Assembly: GCA_033026295.1 (NCBI GenBank)
Contig: CM065172.1
Coordinates: 13,759,165-13,823,164 of the forward strand
DNA length: 64,000 nucleotides
Direction of reading: 5' to 3'
From: Channa striata
Taxonomy: Eukaryota; Chordata; Actinopteri; Anabantiformes; Channidae
A program made the position numbers and the translations under genes. The notes under the pieces were generated by a model. That model saw only the letters and a program-made list of their open reading frames with translations, was not told the origin of the DNA and ran no database searches. Shown here piece after piece: positions 1 to 14,607 of the stretch (position 1 is the stretch's first letter; each line of letters starts with the position of its first letter).

Positions 1-3000
1 AAATACTTTTAGCCTATTTATTCAGAGGTCCCTCACTTTCATAATGAAACTGCATTCCAGGTATATCCCCTCAAAATTAAGTTTTTAACATAAAAAACAA
101 ATCTTTGTGTGTCTAAATACATTACATGCGTGTTATCGCCACAGATTACATAACTTCTCAGTGTGAATACCAGGAGTGGCTTGTCATTTGCAAGTGTGAA
201 CTACTTTGAGTTATCAGCTCATTTTCTCTCCCTGAATGAAAGCGGGTAACACTGCATGCAAAAAGAGAGCCAGTGTATTTGCATGAAAGAGTTGCTATTC
301 ACCCCTGTTTGGAAATCCTCCTGTGGACATTTTCATGCTGAATGCAAGACTGAAAAACAGGGAATTAGGGGCAGACAATTGTTGCATAAGGGTTTTTGAT
401 GTTGAAAGGGATTCCTTCATAGCAAGCGCTTCTCATGATGGAGAAAGTGCTTATATGCTGGGGCTTATTTGAACATCTGTTCCCCTTCACTGGCTAAACC
501 ACAATGAATGTTGTTGATGCAATAATAATAATTGCATACAGATATAAGATACAGACTGGGATATAGTGTACCTTACAGCAACTGTTTGAAAAAAAGCCTT
601 GAAATTAATTAAAGCTGTGGGCCAGCACTTTTAATTTTAGTAACAGCATCATGAAAACAAAATAACTAAATGCTGAAAACTGTTTACATTATGTGACAGT
701 ATATTTTACTAGAGAATTTTACAATAAGTAAGTAAATGTATTTATTACTTTCAGTAGGCAACAAAAAGTTAAATTTTAAAAAAGCTGATGTGACAATAAT
801 GTAAAACATCAGGCATAGTGCTAATTGGCTTAGAGAGCAACATGTGTCAGTGTATTTATTAACTTATTTTTATAGTTCTAGAGAACCAAGACAAATGCTA
901 CAGAACATAACACAACTATATAATTACAAAGCGCCAACCTTACACACTGTTGCGACACACAGAGAAAAAGCCCTAGTCATATGAACTACAGAATGTCAAC
1001 TACTTCCTGTATGTAACTGATGTGAAATGTGTGGCTTGTCTGAAACCAATCGAAACCTAGCAGGGGCAGCGCTGTCCCTGGGAGAGGATCACTGGGTCAC
1101 ATCTGTAGTAAGAGTACGTACATACAGCCAGCTGAAGGCAATCTTTACGACCGTTCGTAGCCATGATAGGGTTATACACGCCGGGGGTCTGAGGGCTATG
1201 ACAACACTGCAGCTGGCAACCTGCCCAGTTCCTTCATGTGCAATGTTAACCTGGCCAGATTTGTGTGCAAAAATGCAAAACCACACATGCAGCTCCACAT
1301 CACTCTGCTTAAGCAACACTAGGATATGGATCATAGCACACGGCACTGACCCCCTGGCATCTCCTGCCAGCTTAACCACAGCATGTCAGCACCTCATGAA
1401 ATGCGAGGCTACAACCCCACCACTATGGCAGAAGTTTGTCTTTATCTCGTCAACGTAATTACAGCCCAGATGAATGGTTTGGAAATGACAGGCAATTAGG
1501 CTTCCAGACAGTGGGATACTGAAGAGTACACTTTCTTCCTGGGTACTACAGGTTTAGATCAAAGATCCTTAACAGACAAAAGCACGTGCTTACACCCACC
1601 ACTTCATGATCACTGTAAACAAAGCAGGTGTCATCTACCAGAAGCTAAACTGATGCTTCAGCCAAATAAGCAGTAGCTGTTGTGCGGCTTTCATCAAATT
1701 TCTTGACGTTGACAACAAATAGAAAATTCAGGCAAATTCTTTCTTACAGTTTTCACAAGTGCCTTTCAGAAATAATATACAAATATGTTTAAGAAACAAG
1801 CAACACACTGGCCCCTATGCTGCCTGCACTGTCACACACTCTGATTTACAGAATGGTTAGACTGTGTGGTGATCCCACATCAAAAGGTGAGTACAATCAA
1901 GCAGTCAGAAAGAAAAATAAAAGGCAGAGAAAAGAAAAGTTAAACGTTTTTGCCTTGTGAAATTTTCACAAGTACCCTTCTCAAACAAGCCTGTAGTTAG
2001 TAATTAACTTGAACTGGAGATAATGTCGTAATTATAGTATTCCCCCCTCTAATTCGCTTCAACGTTAACACACAAAACTAGACTGTGGTCTGGGAGCATG
2101 TTAGAACTAAAGTCTAGAGAGCAGGACATTTTCTAACTTTCGTAAGTTTAAAAAAAGTTATAGTTAAAAAAGTTAAACTGCTTTTGTAAAGTTTGCAGCT
2201 GATAAGAGAGAGGAGTGAACAAACATGATACACTGAACTTTGAAAATAAAAAATTGCATCAGCAGTTGATCCAAATTTCAGACCCTCTCTAAGACTGACC
2301 AATGTATAACCTGCCTCTATATATACGATTTCCATAACAGCTTAGTTGAGAGCAGCATTGTTTAAAGCATGCTGCTCAAATTGCCTCTTATGATGCTTTC
2401 CAATAGAAAGTAACATGGCTGATGAACTCCAAACTGTTTAAGCCTGTGAGTGGAAAAGCCAAAATAAAAACACTTTTCCATTCCTCTGAGTCAGAGCAGA
2501 TTTTAAATAACCTTCAGACTCATACTCCTCCAAATTCCTCTGTCTACATCAGTGCGGGCTCAGCCCCATTCACTCTCTATCTTTATCTGCAGCACTTTAT
2601 TCCAAACACTACTCACATTTTAATAGATGGATCAACTAAACGACCGTGCATCAAGTCTGACTGCCTTTCCTTGTGACACTTAAAAGGCACCTTACCTTTG
2701 ATTTTGCCTGTTAGACTGCAAACTCACAATGGCGTTCAGAGAAAAAGTGCATTCATTACACCACCAGATATTTATTAGGACTACCTCAGAAACTCACATG
2801 AATGGAAAAGTGCTTTATCTAAAGCTACAGTGACAGGCAGAGTGGAGGCCATGGGATGTGCCTAATTAAGCATATCCTAATGTTTTGTTGAAACTCAGTT
2901 CTCCATCTCTCTATGTAGAAGATAAATCACCCCATTTTCAATTACAAAAAAACATAGTTGCTTAGTAGAAAAGGGCAAAAATAAAATGGCTTCAGCTTGA

Positions 3001-4095
3001 GTGAACTGGGTGGGTCACACTTGTATAAAATTGATTGTTCTGTGATTTCTGTTGAATGAAAAATTACAATTAATCTTTTTTCCTGAGGACATGTAATAAA
3101 TAAATTGTTAACTTGTAAGCAATAAGTACTTGCTGTAAAACCCCTGGGAATCTACAAACAAAAGGACAGCAACAGAGGAAGAAGATGAGACAATTTTCTT
3201 TTCAGCTCTGCCTTTGTTGCTTAGCTATACATAAGGAAAAATGTGGCAGTTCACCCTCAAGCCAAATTATTTAAAAGATTAGATATGTCCACAGCCAAGG
3301 ACATTATCTGACCTAACTATAGGAGTGGAAGCCCACTAATTCCAACATTCTTTATTTCACCACCTACAGCTAATATGGCCACAGCATAACAATTCAACAG
3401 CTTACCCTCAGCTATCTCACACATATTCAATCCCTAATCCTATTTTTGAATACTTAATTGTGTTTTCACTAACAGTTACATGTGCTTTAATGCAGGGTGT
3501 CGGCTGCTTGTCTCTGCGTGCCAGACCACTGTGAGAACGCTTGTGGCATGACAGATGTAAGGCGTGGAAGATGTAGACAGTAAAATCACCATTAGCACCT
3601 GCATATAAACACAGTGAAGGCTTTTACCAGGGCGAGTTTATGAGTAGAATGGCAGGAGAGGTAGGCTGACACATGTGAGTGGCTGGGACAACATTCTTAG
3701 GGACTGCACAGATCCCACAAGAGTCCAGACAAGAGCAGACACATCCCTAAACATTCAGACTAAACGAGGCCGCATAATTAGAGCTATACTTCAGCAGACC
3801 AGCAAGAGCACACACTGTGAGTCGGTGTCCTTCGTAGAAAGGGCTTAACCTACCTTCTTTTTCAGGACAAAATTAATCTGTCTGAATCCTGGGATGCAGT
3901 TTTTTTTTTTTACATTTAGGGGTTGTATTTAAGAAGTATGTATTGCAAAATAACTATATCTAGAAAACAAAGCTGAGTAAAAGCACCAAAAATCCTTATC
4001 ATTCCGATCCAACAGCTTAGAGATAATATGAGAGCTGAGGACAGAAGTATGCAGAGAGACTGTTGTAATAGCTACTTTTAGTCAGGCATACTTAC
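1..4095 (-). other. lrp1: lrp1 intron 2 (partial), no exon seen
   Basis: This stretch lies downstream of lrp1 exon 2 on the minus strand and should be the start of intron 2. I looked on the minus strand for the next cysteine-rich LDL receptor class A repeat and saw none, so exon 3 lies beyond the left edge. The open frames here (for example 1027-1458) have no family resemblance. No repeat was recognised. Confidence 0.6.
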
Positions 4096-4236
4096 AAATA
4101 TCTGGCGATTCATCGGAGCCATCTGGACAGTCCTTCTCCCCATCGCACCGCCAGCCTTTGGAGATACAGGTCACCTGGTCCTTACATACAAACTGTTTAG
4201 AACTGCATGTCTTGGGATGGTCATCGGCTTTTGGGG
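4096..4236 (-). CDS. lrp1: LDL receptor-related protein 1, coding exon 2 (first LDLa repeat)
   Basis: This 141-nt exon runs from an AG acceptor just above 4236 to a GTAAG donor below 4096. With one base from exon 1 it encodes APKADDHPKTC, then a class A repeat with segments KQFVCKDQVTC, ISKGWRCDGEKDC and PDGSDESPDI; the final cysteine is split into exon 3. The cysteines and the acidic calcium-binding end (DGEKDCPDGSDE) are intact. The match to the first ligand-binding repeat of LRP1 (APKTCSPKQF, ISKGWRCDGERDCPDGSDE) is much closer than to LRP1B or LRP2. LRP1 is a very large type I endocytic receptor, and only its extreme N-terminus is inside this window. Whether it is the a or b fish duplicate cannot be told. 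Confidence 0.93.
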
Positions 4237-7200
4237 CTGAAGAAAGCAGAGAAAAGTTGTCACAAAAAGCAACTTTAGCTGAAAGTAGTTTGATTCATAA
4301 AAACATGTAAGAATAAAACAAAAAAACTAACGATTCCAAAGTACCCAACCTAAGAAAACCAGCATAAAAGCGGATGGGCTTCATGTTTTTGCACTTTCAG
4401 CAACCTTCTCTTTTGTGGAAAATTTACATAGAAAATTTCATCTTAATATCCATCTTAAAGCAGCATAGCACCACAAAGCAACATCCAAGGGTCAACCCAA
4501 GTGTACCATGATTTTTTTTGTTAAAAAAAAGACCCACAGGCACAGTTTGTTCAGAAAGAAAAAAACCTTTAGTAGCTGAAAACCAACAATGGTGCCTTTT
4601 AGTTGTGGGTTTGTTTGTTGTTTCCTCTCTTCTTCTGGACATCTCAATTCTTTCTGCTTTTTTTAAATTACTCTTAAGGTGCTTTTTAACTCTTACCACA
4701 GAGAGTCTTTCATGTGTCACAGCACTGAACAAATACACCATTCAATCACTGTCTAACCCATGGGAAACTGCAGAGCACGGTACTTCTGGGCAGTAAGTCA
4801 GCACTGATTGTTGAGATGTACCACTGTCTAGAGGCACCGCAACGTTCACGACCCATCAGCTGCCTGACACCGCTGACACGCTTTAACCCAGCCACACTTA
4901 GAAAAGCCATGGTCAAATACAGCAATGTGGAGCCTGTTAACACTAGTCACTTCCAATGAAAGAATATGTGCAGTTAAATCTTTGCTGGTAAATTTGGAAT
5001 ATACAGTAGCCCTATGAAACAATTAAAATAATTAAAGACTCTATATAATAATTAAGAAAATACAACTAAATTTGTAATCCTATTAATTACAAAATTCTTC
5101 AATATCATGGCCAAATGCAATCTATCTAAACAAATAGAACATGCAGTTATCTGAAAGTCTCTAGTAACATTTTCTCTCATTCAATGGAATGAAAAGAGGT
5201 ATCCAAATATATACAGAGGAATACCTGCTTTTATGTGAGTGGTCAGAAATCGTACACACACACAAAAAAAAACAGTCCACAAAAACCATTACAGGCAGGC
5301 GGTTGTTGTTACTGTACAATTGTACAGCAATGCTGTGGGAAGGACAGTACCAAAGGTCTCATTGTGATTCTCTGCAGGGACTTAGCCCTCTCTCACCCTG
5401 GATGACTTGTCTCCCTTCGTACTTGGCAGGCAGAGAGGTGTTTGGGGTGGGGGAGGTTGAGTGCACCACAAGGGGGGCTGGGATGTGACTAAAATCACAA
5501 GAGAGCATGAGGCTAGTGTATCATTGCAATCACGTTCCTTTTGACTATGAGACTAAAGGGTTTGGACCCTGATCTTTTTCAAGCAGCAGTGCAGTGTACG
5601 TGTAAGCCAACCATTACGATGTTTGATTGTCATGTTTTTGTAATAACAGCTAGAAGCGAAAGGGCCGGATCGCAGCTTTCCTTTTATATGAATAACACTT
5701 TTGAGGAGATTAGGAAAAAAAGGGTGGGATTTTAATATGCAGTACTGCAGGATTTCTGTTCTCGTCCCACAACAACAGAGGTAGAGGCTCGCAAAACAAA
5801 TTTCAACTGATGCAACAATGTACAATATAAACTCACTCACGAAATGTCAAATGTTTAATAGGATGTAAAACTTGAGATGAGATCAAGACAGAGAGCTGCA
5901 AACGACTGGACACTGACCAGCGACTGCGTCACTGTAGACAACATGCACACACCCAACATTTGGTGAAAGAATAAGAGGGAGGCTAACCACAGCCTAAGGC
6001 CAACTTGTTAGTTTTCCTTCCTTTCAGCTCCCCAAAAGCCTGGTACAGTGATACTATGGTAAACAGATTGGATCGGCCCATGTTTCCACGCTGCCATTTA
6101 TTCTGCCTAAACAACCAACAACCAAACAAAAGGCAGGACTGGCTGGAATATGACTTAACACACTAAACCCTGCACTATGTGAAGGCATTCCATCTGTCCA
6201 TCTAGTCCCTGTGTGAAGCAGTTGGGCTTTACCATTTGTTCCCTGTGAGTGGCCATAAAACTAGAAATAAAACATTGTGGCTTCTAATTTTATCATCGCT
6301 TTACACACCAGCATGGAATAACCGCAGAGGGGAGAACCTCATAGCTTAATTGGAGGTTGTGGCTGAGAAAGGGTTAGAGACTGGGGGAAAGACTGGCAGC
6401 TTTCCCCCTCTGCAGTCCTATTTCAAAGCCCACTAAAATATCTTAAACAGAGATGTGAATTGTTAATTCATCCTGCATTTAGTGCTAAAATGCTGTCACT
6501 TTTTGGATGGTCCCAAATAGTTTGGGGGTGTTAAAACCATGAGTCCCTTGTACCAGGCCTTTATTCAGTATCCTGTTATTAGCAGTGAACGGTGCCTCTA
6601 AACAGCAACTTCACTGGATCAAGGTGCATATTCCACATACAGGAACTCCTTTTAAGCCAGTGTGTTCACCTCCAACAGACGTTCCACCTGATAATGCCAC
6701 TCCAACCTAAGTATTTCCTGCCACAGCTGAATGGCAACTTGATCACACTGCTGTGACCAAATGGTCGGAAATCCAACAGCATTACAATATTTACACATAA
6801 GAAAGAGGGATTATTACATTTTGAGAAAATAATAACTTCACCTTCACGAGCCATCCCATGGGCATCTATTAGCACACAAACATCTAATTAGAGTGGAGAA
6901 TATGAAACTAACATTTACAGTCTTCAAAATTTCACACCATTACCCGGGAAGAGCAGCTTTAGAAGGTTTACGGGAGACAGTGTTTCTATTTCTGAGAGAA
7001 GCTACAGCATGTTCGCGGTCTTCCACAAAAATGAACATGCCTCTTTCTGTCACTGAAATGTGGTCACTGAAAATGTTTCAAGCATTCTAAGCTTTGAATA
7101 TATTTTTGGCGGGAGTGATAGAGTACATGCATTAAAAACAAATGGTGAAAAACTCCTCGAGACAAGTGAGAGTTCAAAAATGCCCGAAAGCCAATACTTA

Positions 7201-10200
7201 TGAAAACAAAAGGTTTCTGCTCTACTAAAGATCAAATTTTTGACACCTAACTAAACAATAAATAAGCTACTCCAATGGATTTTAAGCTCTTACTTTGGAC
7301 AGGGGTGACCGAAGGACACTGAAAAATGAAAAGCAGATAATAACTAAACCTTTACTGATTATTAGGGATTTATCTATTGTCCAAATTTAAGTTTTGTTTT
7401 CACAATATATACAGCCCTACTCACTCTTGTTCAGAAATTACAAAGCCAGTTTACTGACCAAAAGATCACCAAGGCTTTTTCATTTACTAGGTACAGCTAG
7501 TAATCTAAGACACATATTTCATTGCTATTTTTATTTTAACTCTACAAAGTTCTCCATTGTGTTGTCATGAAAACATTTAATTAAAAAATATTAAAATCTT
7601 GAGCTACCATACACATTACTACAAATCACTGAGCTATTTGCTGGCATGTCCATGCCCAGACCAAAGAAGGGCTGCCTAAGTCAGACTCTAAGCATACTGC
7701 CAGCTGTAAGGAACACACACTGTATTTCCTTATGCATGGCCACTGAGTCTCTGTACTGTCTAAACAGCGCACAATGAATAGACCCTGCACGGCAAAAAGC
7801 ATTAAACACAAATGAATGAGCAAATGCACAAAGAGTCCAGTCCTTATAGAAATGTCCCTCCTGAGTGCCCACAAATAAGGAAAAAAGTACTTTCAGGACC
7901 ATTTTTGAGTAGTATTTTACGTAATCCAAAAGCATTATATTAAATGAATGCTTTGGGATAGAATCGAGTAAATTGTGTGTGACACCCATTCAGCAGCCCA
8001 GTGACAGAAACCTCTAGACACCATCACCAGCTGGGACACAACACTGACCCACTTTTCCACCGATCTGCCTCCCCAATATGGCCATCCCTTCTCTACAAAT
8101 CAACTCCAGATTCATGTAGCACATTCCAGCACCTTCTAATTGATTTCATATGCATAGCTTTTCCTAGAAAAGACAGACAATCTGTCACACACAAGCAGCT
8201 AGATTTTTTTGAGAAACTAAACAGCAGTGCTTTTGAAATAAAGGTAAAATGTACTTTTTGCTCTATATACTTTGCTGCAAAACTGCCAGTTAGTGCAGAT
8301 GCAAAATATAACAGAGGTCTGATTCCATGCTGCAGATTTAATTAACTGTAAAAAGTATTTCAAGTTTGCTTTAGTTAAAAAAACAACAGCATTCATCTAA
8401 ATACCGAAAAAAAAGTTTCAGATGAAATGTCCATTCAAACCAACACTAAACAACCTAAAATTGTCTTTAGTTTGATAAGTATGCCTTCAATGCTGAGCAC
8501 ATCCTAGTACCGAACCAACTCCATCCCCTTAAGGTTCATTTCCAGGCTGAGCAATAGACCATGGATTCTATCAAATTCTTTTAAATGATAACAGCGTTAA
8601 CAGGATGCGAAATTACATGAATGAATCAGTAAATAAATGGGACTGTGGGTCTCAATTGCGTTGCTCAGTACAAAGGCAGTGACAGGAGAAAGTGTGAATA
8701 GAACCAGGACTGTTTCTCATCACTCACAACTTCTCCCCTTCCTGGTCTTCCATTGTGAAACTCAGGTCCTTCAGAGTGTTTAATGGGTGAAAGAAAGCAG
8801 ACTGCAGTGTGTAATTAGACCCCCGAGGTCAAGTTTGAACTGATTTCTCTGTACTCGGTTTAGCAGGGTTTCAAAGCAAGAATCCATGCATTATGACTAA
8901 CAATTAAAGCCAAACAAGGACCACAGGGAAGAGAATGAGGGCAGGAGGAAGTCTTTATTCCTTCATTTTTATGCTGTATTAATTATTCAGATGGAGGATA
9001 GACTATTTTTTATACTGCCTTCCTATTTTACCATAATTTACGACATTTGGTATAAAAGGCTAGAAAAAGCAAAGCACTCCTAAACGTAAGAACAGGAAGT
9101 GTCTATCTCATGAAAGACCCTGCTCTGGCCACCGTCATAGACTCAGCAAATCAACTTCTTCACAGTCACACTGTCCAGTGCCCATCCATTGGAAGCAAAC
9201 ACTTAGCTTTGTGTCAAGTTAAGCCACAGCAAAAGCACTAAAGCACTTTAACCAGCTCACAGTGCACATACGATGTATATAGGCTATACACCTTCTAATC
9301 CACAAAAGCCATTTCAAAGAGGTTGAACAGACATAAACAACAAAAGACTGAGTTTAAGTTAGTGCCTACTCTGTGTCTGAAAGCTTTGTTTTTGAGTCGT
9401 CACATAACAAAAGGATGTAGTTTTGATGTCAGACGTAACCCAGCGAGGTTCTGCAGGACGTTACGGGCCAATGCAGTAAAATACATACACTGAGTGACTG
9501 ATGGTTTTTCAGATAAATCTAAACAGACTCACGATGCTGCTGAACGACAGTCCTTCTACACCCACCCTGCAGTCTGCATAGGACAGCTCTGCACCCATGG
9601 AAGAAGGGTCAACCACGATTCAGAGCCAGAAATGAAGGCTGGACCACATAAACTGAGGCATTCACTGCAACTGAGATGCCTTTGAATCCGACTTTGCCTC
9701 AGCCTGCTGAAGCCATTAGATAAAACCTACAATAGTGCAACAGCTAAATGGTATGAATACTGTAAGTTACTGAAGGAGAAGATTTACTTTATTTCTAGGT
9801 TGACATGTTTCTGTGACCTAATGCAAGTGGATCTCTATGAATCCCTCATTAAATTCACTCTAGAAAGAGGCAGTTCCTTACTCGACAATTACTCGAAATG
9901 ACTCAAAGAGAGCACAAATGAGTTGTCATCCACTTCACGCCTTAACAGATGACCTCTTTGTTGAGTGGTAAGAAATCCTAAAACCTAACAGTGCAATACA
10001 TAAAGGGTCTTAACATTTCATCCGTGTTCTCCAAAGCTTCTCAAAATGCAGCAGGCACTGCAATCCCAGCATGGGTGATTTAACTCTCCCATCAGGCTGC
10101 TTCTTGTAGTATGTCAGAATGCACAAATAACAGAATAATCCAGCTTTTTGCGGTTTACTTTGCTTTTACATGATAGCTTTGGACCTTGGCAAGCACACCC

Positions 10201-13200
10201 TTAATCCTGATAGTATTGTTGAGAACCACAAAGTACATCTAACTGGTTGCTGATTACATGCACTAGAGTTTTAATGTGATAACAGAATCAGACAAGGGAA
10301 ATACAAACTCAAGGGTTACAAAAGGGTATTTATAATGGTTTTGCTAATTTGAATGAGATTTTTATGTTTAAAATTAAGCCCAAGGAGCTACTACCAGTGA
10401 TCATTTTGGTTGCTTGTTTATTGCCTTCCTAAAATATTTTATTTTTATTATTTTACTGAGAGCTTTAGTTAACTGTGTTTAAGGCAAAATGTAATTGTCT
10501 GTTTAGTCAGGTAATATGCATGTAATTAGTTAAGGAGTTAGGGAACAATTACATGGGTTTCAAGTAGTTATGCTAAAAAAATGCACTGTAAGTTCTCTGC
10601 TTCCCATTAATAGTTACATTTATGGGAAGCAGAGAATTTACAGTGCATTTTTTTTAGCCTGTTAAGGTTCGGTCATTTCTAATATAATCTTTTAGTCCAC
10701 AATTACATACACCTCTGACTTGATGGGAAAGCAACCAAGGAACACTAGATTACCATCTATACTCTAGACCAGTGCAAATCAAGCAACACTTGAAATGTGC
10801 ATATGCACGAATTGGTAAAGCCAATAAGGCAAAGACAAGTTAAGCTGCAGCTACAAATCCCTAGAAAGTGGCAAACTGGGCGGCTACCTTGAGGCATTAG
10901 ATGAGGAGTTCACCATTCGTAATGTTAAAAGTAAACAAGGGGTCACAAAGCCAGCATTGTCAGTGCTGTGTTAGGGGCCAAACACTCACTCAGTAAAACA
11001 CACACAACTATTTGTTCTTTATGAAGTGCTTCCAAAAGCAAATCTGTTTTTCATTATACATGTTAAAACATTTTCTAAATTACATCGTTATGTTAAAAGG
11101 AAGATAAAGAGAGTAAAATGCTCAGAGAACCTGATTTAGTCATCAGCAAAAAAGAAAAAGAAAACCTCAACGAAACTTAAAAAGGTGCATTAACAGTAAC
11201 ATCTGATTTTGTTAGAAGCTATTCAATCTATCTGGGTCTTAGAAGCTAAACAAGGTAATAGTTATTTAGGACAAAACGTCAACTACAGAACAACCGTGCT
11301 ATTCATGATCTATAAACACTCTTATCTGCAGTTTGATAGTTTCAGTATGTGGAAAACACTGAAAACATAACTTTAATTATTCAGGGTAAATAAAGATTCA
11401 TGTGCCCAAAATATAATTCCATCCCTTTAAAATTAAATGCAGCACATTAGAGTGTACAAACAAATGGAGAGGTCTTAACACATTCTGAAGCTGCTGTATG
11501 TTAATCTGGTTTTACCTTCTAGACTGTTGATTGTAATTCAGTGCAGCAAGTAAAGAGATAAAAGGGGGATATTTTCTGCAGCTATAGCCAAGAATCCCTC
11601 TGTCTGCTATTATCATTTCACAAATATTTTCACTAGGTTGAGACCTAAATGCATTACACCTGTACAAAAGCTTTACATTAAGATTTCATGGATCCAAGCC
11701 AAAGAATGTATCAACATTGGACTCCTGGCTACATTTTACTGCAAATATTGTATGCCCTATGATTGAATATGTCTTTGTGAGAAGACTTTGAATGGCAGAA
11801 AAATCATTCTGAGGATTATCTATGTTACCTGATAAGAGTGCAGTCAACAGACAGCCACTCCCCAGTGACCTCCACTTGGAAAAACAAGACAGCGCAACTC
11901 AAGTGCTATTATCTGTTGAATTTGTATGAAGGATGCTGAATTCTTCTAGCAGATGTTTCCAGTGACAGTTCTGAGGAAAAGCTAAACCCAGGTCCCATTA
12001 AAAAGGTCAGGCAAACAGAGTGTAGACTCCTCAGGAATTCAAATTCTTTAGCCTCTGACCCACATTTACACTTTTCATCAACAGGATCCTTCTTCAGGTT
12101 GTTGGTATTTTTTATATAAGCTCATAAGGTTGTCGAGTACAATTGTATTATTTTTATGAATTCAGGAAGAAACAAAACAATATTGTTTTCAACATTTCTT
12201 ACAATTTGTTTGGATGAAAATATACTTTTAGTGTAATTATAACTGACTAATATAATGTAGATACATATATTAAGTTATCTATAACCTTTACAGGTGAACA
12301 TAATTTGTCTGTCTCTAAACTTTTGATTGCACATGTTCAACTGTTTTATGTTTCAGTACTTATTGCACAATATGCTGTTCTCTAACAAGGCAATTATTTG
12401 CAAAGGTCAGTGTCACAAAACTCACAAGTGTCACAATCACTGTGACAGATCCATGAATCGACCATTAAATATTCTGATTCAATGTCAAGGTTTAGTATTC
12501 AAACATCAATCATGCTGTTCACCTTTTGAAATCATGAGACCAAGATGACAACTAACAATTGATAATTTATTGGGACACAGATATTTTTGGCTGTGGTATG
12601 ACCACTGCTAATGTTAGCTTTTGTTTCAAAAAACTGTTTGAGATGAAGAAATTACCATTGTATGCTTCTACGTAAATGCCCTGCTTTTACAGTATAATAT
12701 CACGGTAGCATGAACTTTATACATTTTCCATAAATTTCAGCTCCATCAAGTCAAATAACCCTTAACACTTTGTGAGATTCACTAGAAGTATTGCAAAATA
12801 CAGGGCTGTACTTTATTAAGCTGTAAAGAAACATCCATTTAAGTGTCTGAATAACAAACACTACAGACCAACAGCAATAATATATGCAGTGTATACTTTT
12901 TAACTGTGGCCTTCTGACCTTCTTCTTCATAATGCATTCTCATTTTTAAATTCCTGGTGTTGCCCAGTGTTGACCCAGACAAAGCCAGTCCAAGTGACCA
13001 GCTTTAGGGCTGTTATCCACACACTTTCAACCCATTTGGTCTCACACAGTTTCAAAAACAGGCTGGTAAATCAACTGTTAATAACGAGACTCCCTAGGAT
13101 GTAACTATCCATGAGTGATTTTTTTAAGTTTATTTCACTACACCCACCCTCAACCACCCCAGGTCTATAGCTCGTCCCTCCCCCTCATAGTCCCATCTAA

Positions 13201-14534
13201 GTTGGATTAATGGTCTCCCTGTGTCCAGATGTTACAAGCTGATGGAGGAGGTGGGTGGAGCTTGCAGACTCCTGTAACCTTAGCCATGGCTTTCAATCTT
13301 AAAAGCTTCCATCTAACTCTAATGAAACTTATATAATAAGATCTTCAGAGGCAGAGCAGGCAGGAGCAATTCATGGTAGTAGCTGTCTTCAGTGGCAAAA
13401 TGGAGCCACTAAGTTTGTGGCTATGCACTGAAAGAGTTTCATTTCTAATAATTTCTCACTACAAATATGTACTGTATATTACTGCCTTGTATATAAATAA
13501 GTGCAGTCAGAACTGGCTTGGAAAAGAGGAAATTAGCTGTAGCACTTTTTGTTTTGACTTTATGCAAGGAATCATTCTAATGCTGCATTCGTTTTGGATC
13601 GAATGTAACTGTTAATACTCTTAATGCATCTCCACAAACTGCTTAAAAGATGAACAAGAAAAAAAGGGCAATCTGTTAGCTCAACAGGTATGCAATGCAT
13701 TATCACATGAGCAATGAAGCACTAAATATCTCATCATCACTATCGGGGATAGTCGTCAGGGAATCTGACAGTACCTGGCTGTCACTGACAAACTATGACT
13801 CCCAGGCTCGGGGACAAGCCGCTTGATCTCGGCTCTACCTTCACAGGCAGGACACAACTGTTGTTGTTATTATTACATGCACCAAGAATAAGAAAACAAA
13901 CATGAAAACTGATATGACGGATGGCAGCAACCAGGTCTGCTGTGAAGCTCTGGCGTGCTGGCTCTGGATTTGTGAATAAAAAAGCCCAGCACGTTGTGGT
14001 TTCAATGGGAGCCATCAGCTGTAGCCGTAGAACACACACACACACACATGAATAATTGTATTGCTCTTGATAAATGAGGAGGGGGGGGGGGACTGGCCAT
14101 TTTGTCGCAGCCACACATGAAATGATGGTTGTAAATGGGTCTAACATGCGAGTGTGCAGGCAGCCTTTTACCTGCTGTGTATTGCAACTGTGAAAAACCC
14201 CACCGTCTGCCATCCCTGCAGCCAGGCCCGGTCTGTGTGCTCAGACTGGAGCCCCGCAGAAACGCAGACACATTTTAGGCCAAAAAATCATCAGCTCGCT
14301 GCTCATTTGTGCGGCATTTCTCCGGCAGAAAGGCAAACCTGTTAATATCGACCTCTCTCTGCGAGGGGACTGCGACGGCACCCGCTCTTATTATGGAGGA
14401 AACCTATTTGCAGTGTTGGCTCCAACTCTGGAGAACACAGGCCTGAGCATAGATGCTTATTTGCGGAGGAAAAAAAAAAAAAAAGTGGTCATGCTCGAGT
14501 ATCACAATGCAAGAGGACCCAGCATGTTTCTTAC
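4237..14534 (-). other. lrp1: lrp1 intron 1, about 10.3 kb
   Basis: This is the long first intron between the signal-peptide exon and the first LDLa exon. It is AT-rich with no coding exon that I can support on either strand. It holds a near-perfect hairpin (10572-10658), short CA runs near 14034-14048, a G run near 14083-14092 and an A run near 14469-14483. Short open frames here are shadows or chance. A first intron of this size often carries enhancers, but I cannot point to a specific one. Confidence 0.75.
10572..10658. repeat. near-perfect inverted repeat (hairpin), 36-37 bp arms
   Basis: The left arm (10572-10607) and right arm (10622-10658) are inverted copies around a loop of about 14 bases. 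The arms differ only by one extra T in the T run and one G-to-A change, which is a G-U pair in plus-strand RNA. Arms include ATGCACTGTAAGTTCTC and its partner GAGAATTTACAGTGCAT. It could be a fold-back MITE, a young palindrome or a pre-miRNA-like hairpin. The predicted plus-strand transcript is antisense to lrp1. Confidence 0.85.
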
Positions 14535-14607
14535 CTACGACTGCACCGTTAGGAGACAGGATCTCCACGTAGAGTAGAAATCCCAAGTAGAACAACCTCA
14601 TCGCCAT
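14535..14607 (-). CDS. lrp1: LDL receptor-related protein 1, coding exon 1 (signal peptide)
   Basis: The start is chosen at the ATG at 14607-14605: it has a good context (GAG before ATGG) and there is no in-frame ATG further upstream. A second ATG follows two codons later. The exon encodes 24 residues beginning MAMRLFYLGFLLYVEIL, a short positive start followed by a hydrophobic core as in a secretory signal peptide. It ends one base into a codon at a strong GTAAGAA donor. That phase joins in frame with the exon at 4236-4096, as expected for LRP1, where exon 1 carries the signal and exon 2 the first LDLa repeat. The signal sequence itself is not conserved, so the identity rests on exon 2 and on phase. 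Confidence 0.8.

Noticed and set aside
1027..1458. 143-residue plus-strand frame at the left edge
   Set aside because: No similarity to known domains and no exon signals; lies inside lrp1 intron 2.
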